Below are positions 35,354 to 43,528 of a DNA stretch of 60,161 nucleotides, piece by piece; the stretch's first letter is position 1, and the number at the start of each line of letters is the position of its first letter. Under the pieces are notes generated by a model. It saw nothing but the letters and a program-made list of their open reading frames with translations, was not told where the DNA came from and made no database searches. The DNA comes from a virus. The stretch lies in IMG/VR virus record IMGVR_UViG_3300049596_000421, positions 1-60,161 of that record; one strand, 5' to 3'. Position numbers and translations under genes: made by a program.

Positions 35354-38300
35354 ATGGCAACAAACAGCAAAGTATTCGTATCTCCTGGGGTATATACTTC
35401 CGAAGTTGATTTAAGTTTCGTAGCACAGAGTGTGGGTGTAACCACATTAGGTATCGTAGGTGAGACACAAAAAGGTCCTGCTTTTGAACCAATCTTTATA
35501 CGTAACTTTGATGAATTTTCAACTTTTTTTGGAGGTACATCACCTGAAAAATTTATTAATACACAAATACCGAAGTATGAGGCTTCGTATATCGCAAAAT
35601 CTTATTTACAACAATCTAATCAGTTGTTTGTTACAAGAATTTTGGGATTGTCAGGATATGACGCGGGACCTTCTTGGTCTTTTAGAACAATAGCGAACGT
35701 AGATAAATCAACAGTCGATTTCGATTGTTCAGGTAGTACATATGATATACCAACGTGTTCAACAATTTGTACAGGCTATACTGAATATTTATTTACACTA
35801 CCTTTCACAGGATGTAATGACGATATAAGTTCAGTTGTATTTGGACCTATAGTTGGTGACCAATCTATTATAACTAACAAATTTAACGAAAGTTATCAAA
35901 ATTTTAATGGGACAACATCAACAATTGCATCTAATTTCCAACAACAAATTTTCAATGTTATTGTATCTTCAACAACTCTATCAACATCCGCAACATCATT
36001 ATATTGTTACGGAACAATATTAGGTAGTGATTATGACATATTATATTCAAGTGGTTTCAGTGGTGTTACTAATGTTTTTGGAGTAAATAACGTTGATTCA
36101 CATTTAGCTGATTACACAGCACCTGAAAATGACCCTTGGTATTACGCATTATTTGATAATAATAATGGTAGTTATTCGGGTAGTTCATATTCATCTATAA
36201 TTGGAACTCTTGTTCAAAGTTCATCATCATCAAATTGTGCGTCATTTACGTCATTTAATGTTAGTGGTGTAACAGGAAGTATAAACTACGATAATAATAC
36301 TATTAGTGTTGTTTTACCATATAACGCAACTTTTTCAGGAACAAATTTATCAACAGTTGTTGCAGGATTTGATGCTTGTTGTACGGGGGTAACGGTTAGT
36401 AGTGTTCCACAAGTAAGTGGTGTTACATCTAATAATTTTACAACACCAGTTAGTTATCTTTTAACACCAAATGATGGAATATCACAACCTGAGACTTGGA
36501 TAGTGTCAGTTACAATACAAAATCCTTGTAATCCAATTACATCAGGAAATACAGGTTCACAAAACACAGGAACAATTAAGACTTGTTATACAGGTAGTGT
36601 TGTAGGTAGTGTTTATGTTTATACAGGGACATCATACACTGATTTTGACGATTTAGTTATAGCAACTCTTCGTTCAAGAGGTATCGCAACATATGGTACA
36701 GATAGTGATGGTCCTGAGTATCAAGTTTCAGGATTAACTGATGTTACAATGAATTGTACCGGAGGATATTCAACTATTGGTAAAAACCCATATTCTGAAT
36801 TTGGATTAAACATAACTGATAAAGATAATAACACATTTTTCTTTGAAACATCATTTAGTGAGTCGGATTCTAAATACATATCTAAAGTGTTTGGTTCATC
36901 TAACTTTTCAAAACCAAGAACTACGGTTCCATTATTTGTTGAAGAAAGATTCCAAACATTATTAAACTATGGTTATAATAAAGGGTATATTAGAGGTATT
37001 AATTGTGATTTAATAGCGTTACCAAGAGCAAAAGGTAATAACCCATCAAGTATAGCGTTTTATTTAGAAAAATATCAAACACCTTCTTCTCCTTGGGTTG
37101 TTTCTGAAGTAAGAGGTAGTAAAGTATATAATTTATTTAGATTTACAACAATTTCTGATGGTGATGATGCAAATACCGAAGTTAAAATTTCTATCGCAAA
37201 TATGTCATTTGGTAATTTAACTTTTGATATTTTGGTTAGAGATTTTTACGATACAGATAATAATCCGGTAGTTATTGAGAAATTTACAAATTGTTCTATG
37301 AATCCTCAAGACAATTCGTTTATAGCACAAAAAATCGGAACAACTGATGGTGAATACGCATTAAACTCTAAATATATTATGGTTGAAATGAATGAGGACG
37401 CACCAATAGATGCGTTACCTTGTGGATTCCAAGGTTTTAATTTTAGAAGTTATGGAACATCCAAATCACCATTCCCAATATATAAAACTAATTATGATTA
37501 TCCTGGTGAAGTAGTGTTTGACCCTCCTTTTGGATTAAGTTCAGGAGGTAACTTGGTAACTCAAAGCCCTGGTGATAATGTTCGTAGAACTTATTTAGGG
37601 ATTTCAACAGGATACGGTGCGGGTTATGATTCAGATTTTTTCCAATATAAAGGAAAACAACTACCAGGAAATTTATGTAGAGACACTGAAGGTGCTAATT
37701 GGGCTTTCAGAACAAAAGGTTTCCATATGGATATTAACGCATCAACAATTGTTTACCCGGGAACATCTGTTCCGGAATTTTATGTTGGTTCAGCTCCGTT
37801 TACATCTGACCCTAGTAGTGAGGCAAGTCCTTATTACAGAATTTACTCACGTAAGTTCTCATTATTAGTTCAAGGTGGGTTTGACGGTTGGGATATTTAT
37901 AGAGAATCGAGAACTAATACCGACACATTTAAAGTGGGTAATAGAGGTTATTTAAACGGAGCTTGTTCGGATATTAAATATCCAACAGCTACAGGTTGGG
38001 GTTCATTTAAACAAATTACCGTTGGAAACAATAGTGTTGATTGGGGTAATACTGATTATTACGCTTATTTATTAGGACAACAAACATTTTCTAATCCTGA
38101 AGCAGTAAATATTAATTTATTTGTTACACCAGGTATTGATTATATAAATAACAGTAATCTAGTTGAAGATGCTATTGAAATGATTGAATTTAATAGAGCG
38201 GATTCGTTGTATATTTGTACAACACCTGATATTGATTTATTCACACCAACAGTTGATTTAGCAACTGATTTAATTTATCCACAAGAGTCTGTAAATGGAT

Positions 38301-38941
38301 TAGAAGATAGTGGTATTGACTCTAACTACACGGCAACTTACTACCCTTGGGTATTAACTAGAGATAGTGTTAATAATACACAAATCTACTTACCACCTAC
38401 GGCTGAGGTTACAAGAAACTTGGCGTTAACAGATAACATCGCATTCCCTTGGTTCGCGGCGGCAGGTTACACAAGAGGTATTGTAAACGCTATCAAAGCG
38501 AGAAAGAAACTTACTCAAGAAGATAGAGATACTCTTTACCAAGGACGTATCAATCCAATTGCTACTTTCTCTGATGTTGGAACGGTAATTTGGGGTAACA
38601 AAACTTTACAAGTTGCTCAATCTGCTCTTGATAGAATAAATGTTAGAAGATTATTACTTCAAGCTCGTAAATTGATTTCAGCGGTATCTGTAAGATTATT
38701 GTTTGAACAAAACGACCAAAAAGTAAGACAAGACTTCTTAGACGCGGTTAACCCTATCTTGGATGCTATCAGAAGAGACAGAGGTTTATATGATTTCCGA
38801 GTTACAGTATCGTCAGACGCTGCTGATTTAGACAGAAATCAAATGACAGGTAAGATTTATATCAAACCAACCAAATCGTTAGAATTTATAGACATTACGT
38901 TCTATATAACTCCAACCGGAGCTTCTTTCGAGAATATATAA
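35354..38941 (+). CDS. Contractile tail sheath protein, T4 gp18-like, with large insertion
   Basis: A 1195-residue sheath subunit, versus 659 in T4. The N-terminus (VFVSPGVYTSEVDLS, then GIVGETQKGPAFEPIFIRNF) and C-terminus (IWGNKTLQVAQSALDRINVR, LLEQND-like LLFEQNDQKVRQDFLDAVN, then GLYDFRVTVSSDAADLD) are classic sheath. Between about 115 and 440 lies a Ser/Thr/Cys-rich insertion. It includes an Ig-like segment at about 296-392 (SINYDNNTISVVLPYNATF ... YLLTPNDG ... WIVSVTIQ) of the DUF5018-like kind seen in Bacteroidota proteins. A central region (about 640-850) also exceeds the T4 domains. The insertion probably faces outward on the sheath lattice. An 11-bp inverted repeat follows the gene. 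Confidence 0.92.
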   Translation: MATNSKVFVSPGVYTSEVDLSFVAQSVGVTTLGIVGETQKGPAFEPIFIRNFDEFSTFFGGTSPEKFINTQIPKYEASYIAKSYLQQSNQLFVTRILGLSGYDAGPSWSFRTIANVDKSTVDFDCSGSTYDIPTCSTICTGYTEYLFTLPFTGCNDDISSVVFGPIVGDQSIITNKFNESYQNFNGTTSTIASNFQQQIFNVIVSSTTLSTSATSLYCYGTILGSDYDILYSSGFSGVTNVFGVNNVDSHLADYTAPENDPWYYALFDNNNGSYSGSSYSSIIGTLVQSSSSSNCASFTSFNVSGVTGSINYDNNTISVVLPYNATFSGTNLSTVVAGFDACCTGVTVSSVPQVSGVTSNNFTTPVSYLLTPNDGISQPETWIVSVTIQNPCNPITSGNTGSQNTGTIKTCYTGSVVGSVYVYTGTSYTDFDDLVIATLRSRGIATYGTDSDGPEYQVSGLTDVTMNCTGGYSTIGKNPYSEFGLNITDKDNNTFFFETSFSESDSKYISKVFGSSNFSKPRTTVPLFVEERFQTLLNYGYNKGYIRGINCDLIALPRAKGNNPSSIAFYLEKYQTPSSPWVVSEVRGSKVYNLFRFTTISDGDDANTEVKISIANMSFGNLTFDILVRDFYDTDNNPVVIEKFTNCSMNPQDNSFIAQKIGTTDGEYALNSKYIMVEMNEDAPIDALPCGFQGFNFRSYGTSKSPFPIYKTNYDYPGEVVFDPPFGLSSGGNLVTQSPGDNVRRTYLGISTGYGAGYDSDFFQYKGKQLPGNLCRDTEGANWAFRTKGFHMDINASTIVYPGTSVPEFYVGSAPFTSDPSSEASPYYRIYSRKFSLLVQGGFDGWDIYRESRTNTDTFKVGNRGYLNGACSDIKYPTATGWGSFKQITVGNNSVDWGNTDYYAYLLGQQTFSNPEAVNINLFVTPGIDYINNSNLVEDAIEMIEFNRADSLYICTTPDIDLFTPTVDLATDLIYPQESVNGLEDSGIDSNYTATYYPWVLTRDSVNNTQIYLPPTAEVTRNLALTDNIAFPWFAAAGYTRGIVNAIKARKKLTQEDRDTLYQGRINPIATFSDVGTVIWGNKTLQVAQSALDRINVRRLLLQARKLISAVSVRLLFEQNDQKVRQDFLDAVNPILDAIRRDRGLYDFRVTVSSDAADLDRNQMTGKIYIKPTKSLEFIDITFYITPTGASFENI

Positions 38942-38949
38942 TAAATAAA

Positions 38950-38980
38950 ATTATGACTCATCGTAATGGTGAGTCATAAT
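38950..38980 (+). terminator. Strong inverted repeat after the sheath gene (possible terminator or processing site)
   Basis: ATTATGACTCA (38950-38960) is perfectly complementary to TGAGTCATAAT (38970-38980) around a 9-nt loop. No T-run follows, so it is not a canonical intrinsic terminator. It may slow transcription or protect the sheath mRNA 3' end. Confidence 0.4.
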
Positions 38981-38998
38981 AAGCCTTAATATAAAGAT

Positions 38999-39817
38999 AT
39001 GTTAAAAAATGAAATAAATGAAGGTATTGACGAGTTTGGTGCCCCCGATGAGAAGTATTACGCATTTGATTGGGATGACAACATAGTATCAATGCCGACA
39101 AAGATTATCTTAAAAGATGAAGATGGTGATGAAGTAGGGATGTCTACTGAAGATTTTGCAACTTATAGAGAAGAAATTGGTAAGGAACCATTTGATTTTG
39201 ACGGACATACTATTGTTGGGTTTGGAGAAGAACCTTTCAGATATTTTGGTGTTAAAGGGGACAAACAATTTATTGTGGATTCTATGACAGCAAAACCTGG
39301 ACCGGCTTGGGAAGATTTTGTTGAGGCAATTAACAATGGTTCAATATTTTCAATAGTGACAGCTAGAGGACACACACCATCAATATTAAAAGAAGCTTGT
39401 TATAACTACATTGTGTCAAACATTAATGGTATTGACTCAAATGAGTTAGTTAAAAATTTAGAGAAATATCGTGATTTGGCGGATGAAGAAAACGTTTCTA
39501 AAAGAGAAATGATTAGAGAATATTTAGATTTATGTAAATTTTATCCTGTAAGTTACGGGGAAGGTTCTGCAACAAATCCGGAAGAAGGTAAAATCAAAGC
39601 ATTAAAAGAATTTGTTAATTATGTTAAGGAAATGTCACAACATATTCAAAAAAAGGCATTTTTAAAAAATAAAATAAATAATTACTTTGTCCCTAAGATA
39701 GGTTTTTCAGATGACGACTTAAAAAATGTGGATGTTGTAAAAAAACATTTTGAGCAAGACCCAGAGAATATAATTAAAACATATTCAACAGCTGGAGGAA
39801 TTAAAAAAGAATATTAA
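38999..39817 (+). CDS. HAD-superfamily phosphatase-like protein
   Basis: A 272-residue protein with HAD motif I AFDWDDNIVSMP (D24, D26), motif II-like SIVTARGHTPSIL (T about 121) and a motif IV-like GFSDDDLKNVDVV (about 234-246). A Lys for motif III may be in VSKREMIREYL. Between motifs I and II lies a cap-like insertion of about 80 residues. HAD enzymes use the first Asp as nucleophile for phosphoryl transfer. It lies between sheath and tube genes, an unusual place for an enzyme. The C-terminal 60 residues are basic. Substrate is unknown: a nucleotide 5'-phosphate or polynucleotide 3'-end is possible, by analogy with phage HADs. Confidence 0.7.
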   Translation: MLKNEINEGIDEFGAPDEKYYAFDWDDNIVSMPTKIILKDEDGDEVGMSTEDFATYREEIGKEPFDFDGHTIVGFGEEPFRYFGVKGDKQFIVDSMTAKPGPAWEDFVEAINNGSIFSIVTARGHTPSILKEACYNYIVSNINGIDSNELVKNLEKYRDLADEENVSKREMIREYLDLCKFYPVSYGEGSATNPEEGKIKALKEFVNYVKEMSQHIQKKAFLKNKINNYFVPKIGFSDDDLKNVDVVKKHFEQDPENIIKTYSTAGGIKKEY

Positions 39818-39942
39818 AATATTTATTATTAATAACTAATAAATAAAAAATAATTAAATAAACTATTAATATAAAAACTAGGATTTCTAGAATGATAGAT
39901 TTTTTAATTCTAAAAGTCAAGAGAAAAAAATTAAATAGGTTA

Positions 39943-39950
39943 TATTTATA
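39943..39950 (+). promoter_or_regulatory. TATTTATA element before the tail tube gene
   Basis: Exact TATTTATA followed by ATAAACAAGATAAA, close to the sheath leader (ATAAACAAGACAAA). The distance to the ATG at 39993 is 42 nt. The rest of 39818-39942 is A/T-rich and holds no coding frame I can support. Confidence 0.5.
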
Positions 39951-39992
39951 ATAAACAAGATAAAAAAATAAAAATTAAAAAACAAATAGAAA

Positions 39993-40481
39993 ATGGCTGA
40001 TTTATTAATGAAAATGCCCATACCGTATGAACCAAAAAGACAAAATAGGTTTATTGTACGATTCCCTTCTACATTAGGGATTAACGAATGGTTTGTAGAG
40101 TCGGCTGCTAGACCACATATCACTATTAAAGACGTTGAAATACCCTTTTTAAATACTTCAACATATGTTGCGGGTAGATTTACTTGGGGGACAATTAATG
40201 TTAAATTTAGAGACCCAATTGGACCTTCTGCGTCACAAGCTCTTATGGAGTGGGTTCGTTTATGTGCTGAGTCAGTTACAGGTCGTATGGGGTATGCTGC
40301 GGGATATAAGAAAAACATTGACCTTGAGATGTTAGACCCAACAGGGGTTGTTGTCGAAAAATGGATATTAGAAGGAACTTTTTTAAGTGATGTTAACTTT
40401 GATACTTTAGCTTATAGTTCAGACGCGTTGGCAACAATTTCAGCAACACTTCGTATGGATAGATGTGTATTAGTTTACTAA
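39993..40481 (+). CDS. Tail tube protein, T4 gp19-like
   Basis: A 162-residue protein, the same size as T4 gp19 (163). Conserved features: PYEPKRQNRFIVRFP near the N-terminus, WFVESAARPHITIKDVEIPF, YVAGRFTWGTINVKFRDPIG and LDPTGVVVEKWILEGTFLSD, ending in SATLRMDRCVLVY. This fits the gp19/Hcp-like tube fold that polymerises under the sheath. It follows the sheath and HAD genes behind a TATTTATA element and is 1 nt from a small gene. High confidence. Confidence 0.93.
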   Translation: MADLLMKMPIPYEPKRQNRFIVRFPSTLGINEWFVESAARPHITIKDVEIPFLNTSTYVAGRFTWGTINVKFRDPIGPSASQALMEWVRLCAESVTGRMGYAAGYKKNIDLEMLDPTGVVVEKWILEGTFLSDVNFDTLAYSSDALATISATLRMDRCVLVY

Positions 40482-40482
40482 A

Positions 40483-40689
40483 ATGATTAGAGAATTAACA
40501 ATAGAAAAAATTCGTAATTCTCCAACATTAAGTGATGAAAAATGGGTTTCCGTTAATCTACCAGATGTATATTCTAAAATACTTAAATTAACAAAACATA
40601 TGAATAGTGATTGTGAGTTTATGGTTCGATTAGAATTTATTAATAAATTACTTTCTGAAAAAAAAATATGTTTATTACATTTTAAATAA
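40483..40689 (+). CDS. Small hypothetical protein (68 aa)
   Basis: A 68-residue, mostly helical and charged protein (MIRELTIEKIRNSPTLSDE start). No known family is recognised. It starts 1 nt after the tube gene's stop and ends at a strong terminator, so it is co-transcribed with the tube gene. It may be a tail assembly factor, by position only. Confidence 0.5.
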   Translation: MIRELTIEKIRNSPTLSDEKWVSVNLPDVYSKILKLTKHMNSDCEFMVRLEFINKLLSEKKICLLHFK

Positions 40690-40713
40690 AACCCACATTA
40701 CGTGGGTTTTTTT
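40688..40713 (+). terminator. Rho-independent terminator after tail tube unit
   Basis: AAACCCAC (40689-40696) pairs with GTGGGTTT (40702-40709) around ATTAC, followed by a T-run. It separates the tube unit from the chaperone unit, which begins behind its own TATTTATA element. Confidence 0.9.
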
Positions 40714-40748
40714 GTTTTTAAACTTTATATAAAAAAAACATATCCTAT

Positions 40749-40756
40749 TATTTATA
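40749..40756 (+). promoter_or_regulatory. TATTTATA element before the chaperone gene
   Basis: Exact TATTTATA 16 nt before the ATG at 40773, directly after a terminator. This context makes a promoter role likely. Confidence 0.5.
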
Positions 40757-40772
40757 ATAAAAACAAAACTAT

Positions 40773-41528
40773 ATGGAACAAAATTTAATAGATGCTGCAA
40801 CACAAAACTTCAGTTTACCACACGATGTGGTTCAATTACCAACGGGTGGTATTTTTTATAAATCAAAAAAGAAATCGGTTAAAATTGGTTATTTAACAGC
40901 AAATGACGAAAATTATTTAATTGGAGCTAGTCGTAGTAGTGAAAATATTATATTAAAATTATTACGAAATAAAATGTATGAACACGATTTACGTCCTGAA
41001 GAACTTTTAGATGGGGATGTTGAGGCGATTTTAATATTTTTAAGAAATACGTCATTTGGTTCTGATTATAGTATTAACTTAATTGACCCTGGTACAGATA
41101 AACCATTTGTTGGTACTGTTGTATTAGATGAATTAAATATTAAAAAAACTGAATCTAAACCTGATGAAGATGGTACATTTACAACTAAATTACCAAAAAC
41201 AGGAATTACTGTAAAATTAAGACCAACAACCTTCTATGATACTATTGAATTAGATAAACAGGAAGCACAATACCCTATTGGTAGACAAGCACCAAAAATT
41301 ACTTGGAAATTATTAAAACATATTGTTGAGATTGACGGTGATTCAGACAGGTCAAAAATTAGTTTATTTGTCGATTCAATGCCAATTATGGATTCTAAGT
41401 ACATAAGAAGTTTTTTAAGAGAAAATGAACCGTCATTGGACTTAAAAAGAAGTGTAATCGCCCCTTCAGGAGAATTGGTATCTTTCGAGATAACCTTTGG
41501 GGTGGACTTTTTTCGACCTTTCTTCTAA
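40773..41528 (+). CDS. Tail assembly chaperone / gp26-like baseplate hub protein, zero-frame product
   Basis: A 251-residue protein starting with helical residues, then VVQLPTGGIFYKSKKKSVKIGYLTA, a gp26-like feature. It continues with LRNKMYEHDLRPEELLDGDVEAILIFLR and FTTKLPKTGITVKLRPTTF. The end SFEITFGVDFFRPFF resembles the F-F-W/R-P endings of T4-like gp26 proteins. It lies directly before the tape measure gene, the canonical place of tail assembly chaperones. The +1 frame downstream continues in a helical segment typical of the second half of such chaperones, and a shift-prone TTT-CGA sits at 41511-41516, so a longer fused product is likely. Confidence 0.72.
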   Translation: MEQNLIDAATQNFSLPHDVVQLPTGGIFYKSKKKSVKIGYLTANDENYLIGASRSSENIILKLLRNKMYEHDLRPEELLDGDVEAILIFLRNTSFGSDYSINLIDPGTDKPFVGTVVLDELNIKKTESKPDEDGTFTTKLPKTGITVKLRPTTFYDTIELDKQEAQYPIGRQAPKITWKLLKHIVEIDGDSDRSKISLFVDSMPIMDSKYIRSFLRENEPSLDLKRSVIAPSGELVSFEITFGVDFFRPFF

Positions 41529-41667
41529 TCATAAACAATTATTAATTGAGGAGTATCTATATTTGGCTCAATCAATACACGTATCATATTCGGATTTTCA
41601 TTCAATGCCGACATATGTTAGAAAATACTTAATAAATCGAGTAATCGAGAATAACACACCAAACTAG
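41515..41667 (+). CDS. +1-frame extension of the tail assembly chaperone (programmed frameshift product)
   Basis: The frame shifted +1 from the chaperone is open from 41494 to the TAG at 41665-41667 and encodes LLIEEYLYLAQSIHVSYSDF then HSMPTYVRKYLINRVIEN. The Y-S-x-x-x-x-M-P-x-x-x-R-x-x-L-I pattern is that of gp26/gp51-type and other phage tail chaperone C-termini. It has no usable start: the only ATG (41605) is internal to the conserved segment. A +1 slip on TTT at 41511-41513 (to TTC at 41512-41514), before the rare CGA codon, would fuse it to 247 zero-frame residues, giving 297 residues. The TTT TTT CGA C site resembles the UCC UUU CGU C site of influenza PA-X. Alternative: a separate, re-initiated small gene. 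Confidence 0.6.
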   Translation, partial: DLSSNHKQLLIEEYLYLAQSIHVSYSDFHSMPTYVRKYLINRVIENNTPN

Positions 41668-41691
41668 TGATTTAAAAACTATGTTTGGTGT
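41656..41691 (+). promoter_or_regulatory. Inverted repeat at the end of the frameshift product
   Basis: ACACCAAAC (41656-41664) pairs with GTTTGGTGT (41683-41691), with an inner 4-bp stem in the 18-nt loop. It spans the stop codon of the +1 frame and lies just before the tape measure promoter element. It could be a weak terminator or mRNA end. Confidence 0.4.
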
Positions 41692-41694
41692 ATT

Positions 41695-41702
41695 TATTTA
41701 TA
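41695..41702 (+). promoter_or_regulatory. TATTTATA element before the tape measure gene
   Basis: Exact TATTTATA 13 nt before the ATG at 41716, preceded by another TATTTAT. Same class as the sheath, tube and chaperone elements. Confidence 0.45.
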
Positions 41703-41715
41703 AACACATTTAATT

Positions 41716-43488
41716 ATGGCAGGAGAAGGAACACCGGTAACACCAGCACCCGGAGACGCGACAAGAGGATTAGGAGAAGCAATTGGTTCTAATTTTAACC
41801 CTGAGGCGATTGCTAAAGTAGTATTGACACTTGATAAGGCGTCAAGCGAAATGCTTAAATCGTTTGGTAGAGGTCAAGAGATGGCGGACATATTACGTAT
41901 TAGTATGTCAAATTCTGTTACTGAAGTTAGAAAATTAGGTGGTGATATTGCCGATGTTCTTGCAACCCAAAAAGCCGCTTCTGAGGCGTTAGGGAGAAAT
42001 GTGATATTATCTGAAAAAACAACTAAAGATTTATACGCCACGATGAAAGTAACTGGTGTTGAAGTTGGTAAAATTGTTACAGGTATGGCGGATGTTGGTA
42101 TTTCGTCAGTTAGAGCGACTAACGAAATGTTAAAAGTTGTTAATATTGCAAGAGAATCGGGGGCAAATGCTCAGGCTGTTTCGGCTAAGGTTATTGATAA
42201 TATGAACGCACTTAACAAATATAATTTTGCTGGTGGTGTTGAAGGGTTGGCTAAAATGGCGGCTCAAGCGACATCATTAAGAATTGATATGTCTCAAACA
42301 TTAGGGTTTGCTGAAAAAGTGTTTAATCCTGAAGGGGCGATTGAGGTTGCCGCTGCGATGCAGAGATTAGGTGTGTCTCAAAGTTCTTTATTAGACCCAT
42401 TAAAATTAATGGATTTATCTCAAAATGACCCCGCTGAATTACAAAATCAAATTGCTCAAATGAGTAAACAATTTGTTCAGTTAGGTAAAGATGGTAATTT
42501 TGAAATTATGCCGGGAGCAAAAAGACAATTGAGAGAAATTTCAACCGCTATGGGTATTCCTTACGACCAACTTACCAAAATGGCGTTAGGTGGTGCGGAT
42601 TTAGATAAGAAGTTAAAAGAAATTACATTCCCAAGTGCAACTGAAGACCAAAAGAAAATGATTGCCAATATGGCTGAAATGGGTGAAGGTGGAACTTATG
42701 AAATCAAAACAGCTGCGGGAGACACAAAAAAAGTTAGTGATTTAACACCTGAAGAAATAAAGGCTCTCGAAAAAATGGCTAACGCCAAACCGGAGTCAAT
42801 GGAAGATTTGGCAAAACAACAATTATCTGCAACTCAATCTATTGCCGCGGCAATTAATAGTTTAGGGGATAGAACAGGTTTAGGTTTGGCTAGTAGTAAA
42901 ACTGCGGGGGGAATATTAAAAGGAACAAGGGCTGTTGCTACGGCAGGTTCTGAAATAATGGGTGAGGGATTATCGGCAAAAAATATTGGAAAAGGGATTG
43001 ATAAAGCGGCGGACACATTAACCGGAGCTGTTGCAGAATATGCCAATACAGGAAAAATATCCGCTAATTTAGGAACAATTATGAGTGATTTTGGTAGTTT
43101 TATTAGTAAAGAAATGAAAGAATCATTTTCAAATGTTAAAGCTCAAGCAGATAAACTAGATAAAGAATTTCCATTATTTGGTGATATTGCTAGAGCGGCA
43201 CAAGTTGCGACTGGAACTGCTCTTCCTAGAAATGCAACATCAAATATACCAACAGGTGGTGTGGGAACAAATAGTATGAATGGTACACAATCATCGACTC
43301 AGAAATCAACGGTTGATGTTAACGTAAATCACACAATTAATATTACAGCACCTGCCGGTATAGATACAAAAACACTTCAGAACGCATTAAACGAACCTGA
43401 TGTTAAACAACAAATAGTTAAAATGTATCAAGATACGGTGTCAGATACTATTGGTAGACCTATCCCTAGTAAAAATGAACCTCGTTAA
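41716..43488 (+). CDS. Tape measure protein (T4 gp29-like role)
   Basis: A 590-residue, Ala/Lys/Met-rich, largely helical protein without obvious globular enzyme motifs. It is located directly after the frameshifting chaperone, the canonical tape measure position. The length equals T4 gp29 (590). The N-terminal half consists of long amphipathic helices (VVLTLDKASSEMLKSFGRG). A small hydrophobic stretch (GTRAVATAGSEIMG region) and the C-terminal VDVNVNHTINITAPAGID then LQNALNEPDVKQQIVKMYQD resemble tape measure C-termini. It sets tail length and is ejected into the host. It starts 13 nt after TATTTATA. Family call rests on context plus composition. Confidence 0.75.
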   Translation: MAGEGTPVTPAPGDATRGLGEAIGSNFNPEAIAKVVLTLDKASSEMLKSFGRGQEMADILRISMSNSVTEVRKLGGDIADVLATQKAASEALGRNVILSEKTTKDLYATMKVTGVEVGKIVTGMADVGISSVRATNEMLKVVNIARESGANAQAVSAKVIDNMNALNKYNFAGGVEGLAKMAAQATSLRIDMSQTLGFAEKVFNPEGAIEVAAAMQRLGVSQSSLLDPLKLMDLSQNDPAELQNQIAQMSKQFVQLGKDGNFEIMPGAKRQLREISTAMGIPYDQLTKMALGGADLDKKLKEITFPSATEDQKKMIANMAEMGEGGTYEIKTAAGDTKKVSDLTPEEIKALEKMANAKPESMEDLAKQQLSATQSIAAAINSLGDRTGLGLASSKTAGGILKGTRAVATAGSEIMGEGLSAKNIGKGIDKAADTLTGAVAEYANTGKISANLGTIMSDFGSFISKEMKESFSNVKAQADKLDKEFPLFGDIARAAQVATGTALPRNATSNIPTGGVGTNSMNGTQSSTQKSTVDVNVNHTINITAPAGIDTKTLQNALNEPDVKQQIVKMYQDTVSDTIGRPIPSKNEPR

Positions 43489-43528
43489 AAATAGGTTATT
43501 AATCTATTTATTATAAAAGAAAAAAAAT

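Noticed and set aside
38950-38980. Canonical intrinsic terminator after the sheath gene
   Set aside because: The stem is perfect but no T-run follows in either direction, so it is kept only as a structured element with low confidence.
39917-40318. Antisense open frame of 133 residues over the tail tube gene
   Set aside because: Overlaps a highly conserved tube gene and its TATTTATA element; the hydrophobic C-terminus is an A/T artefact.
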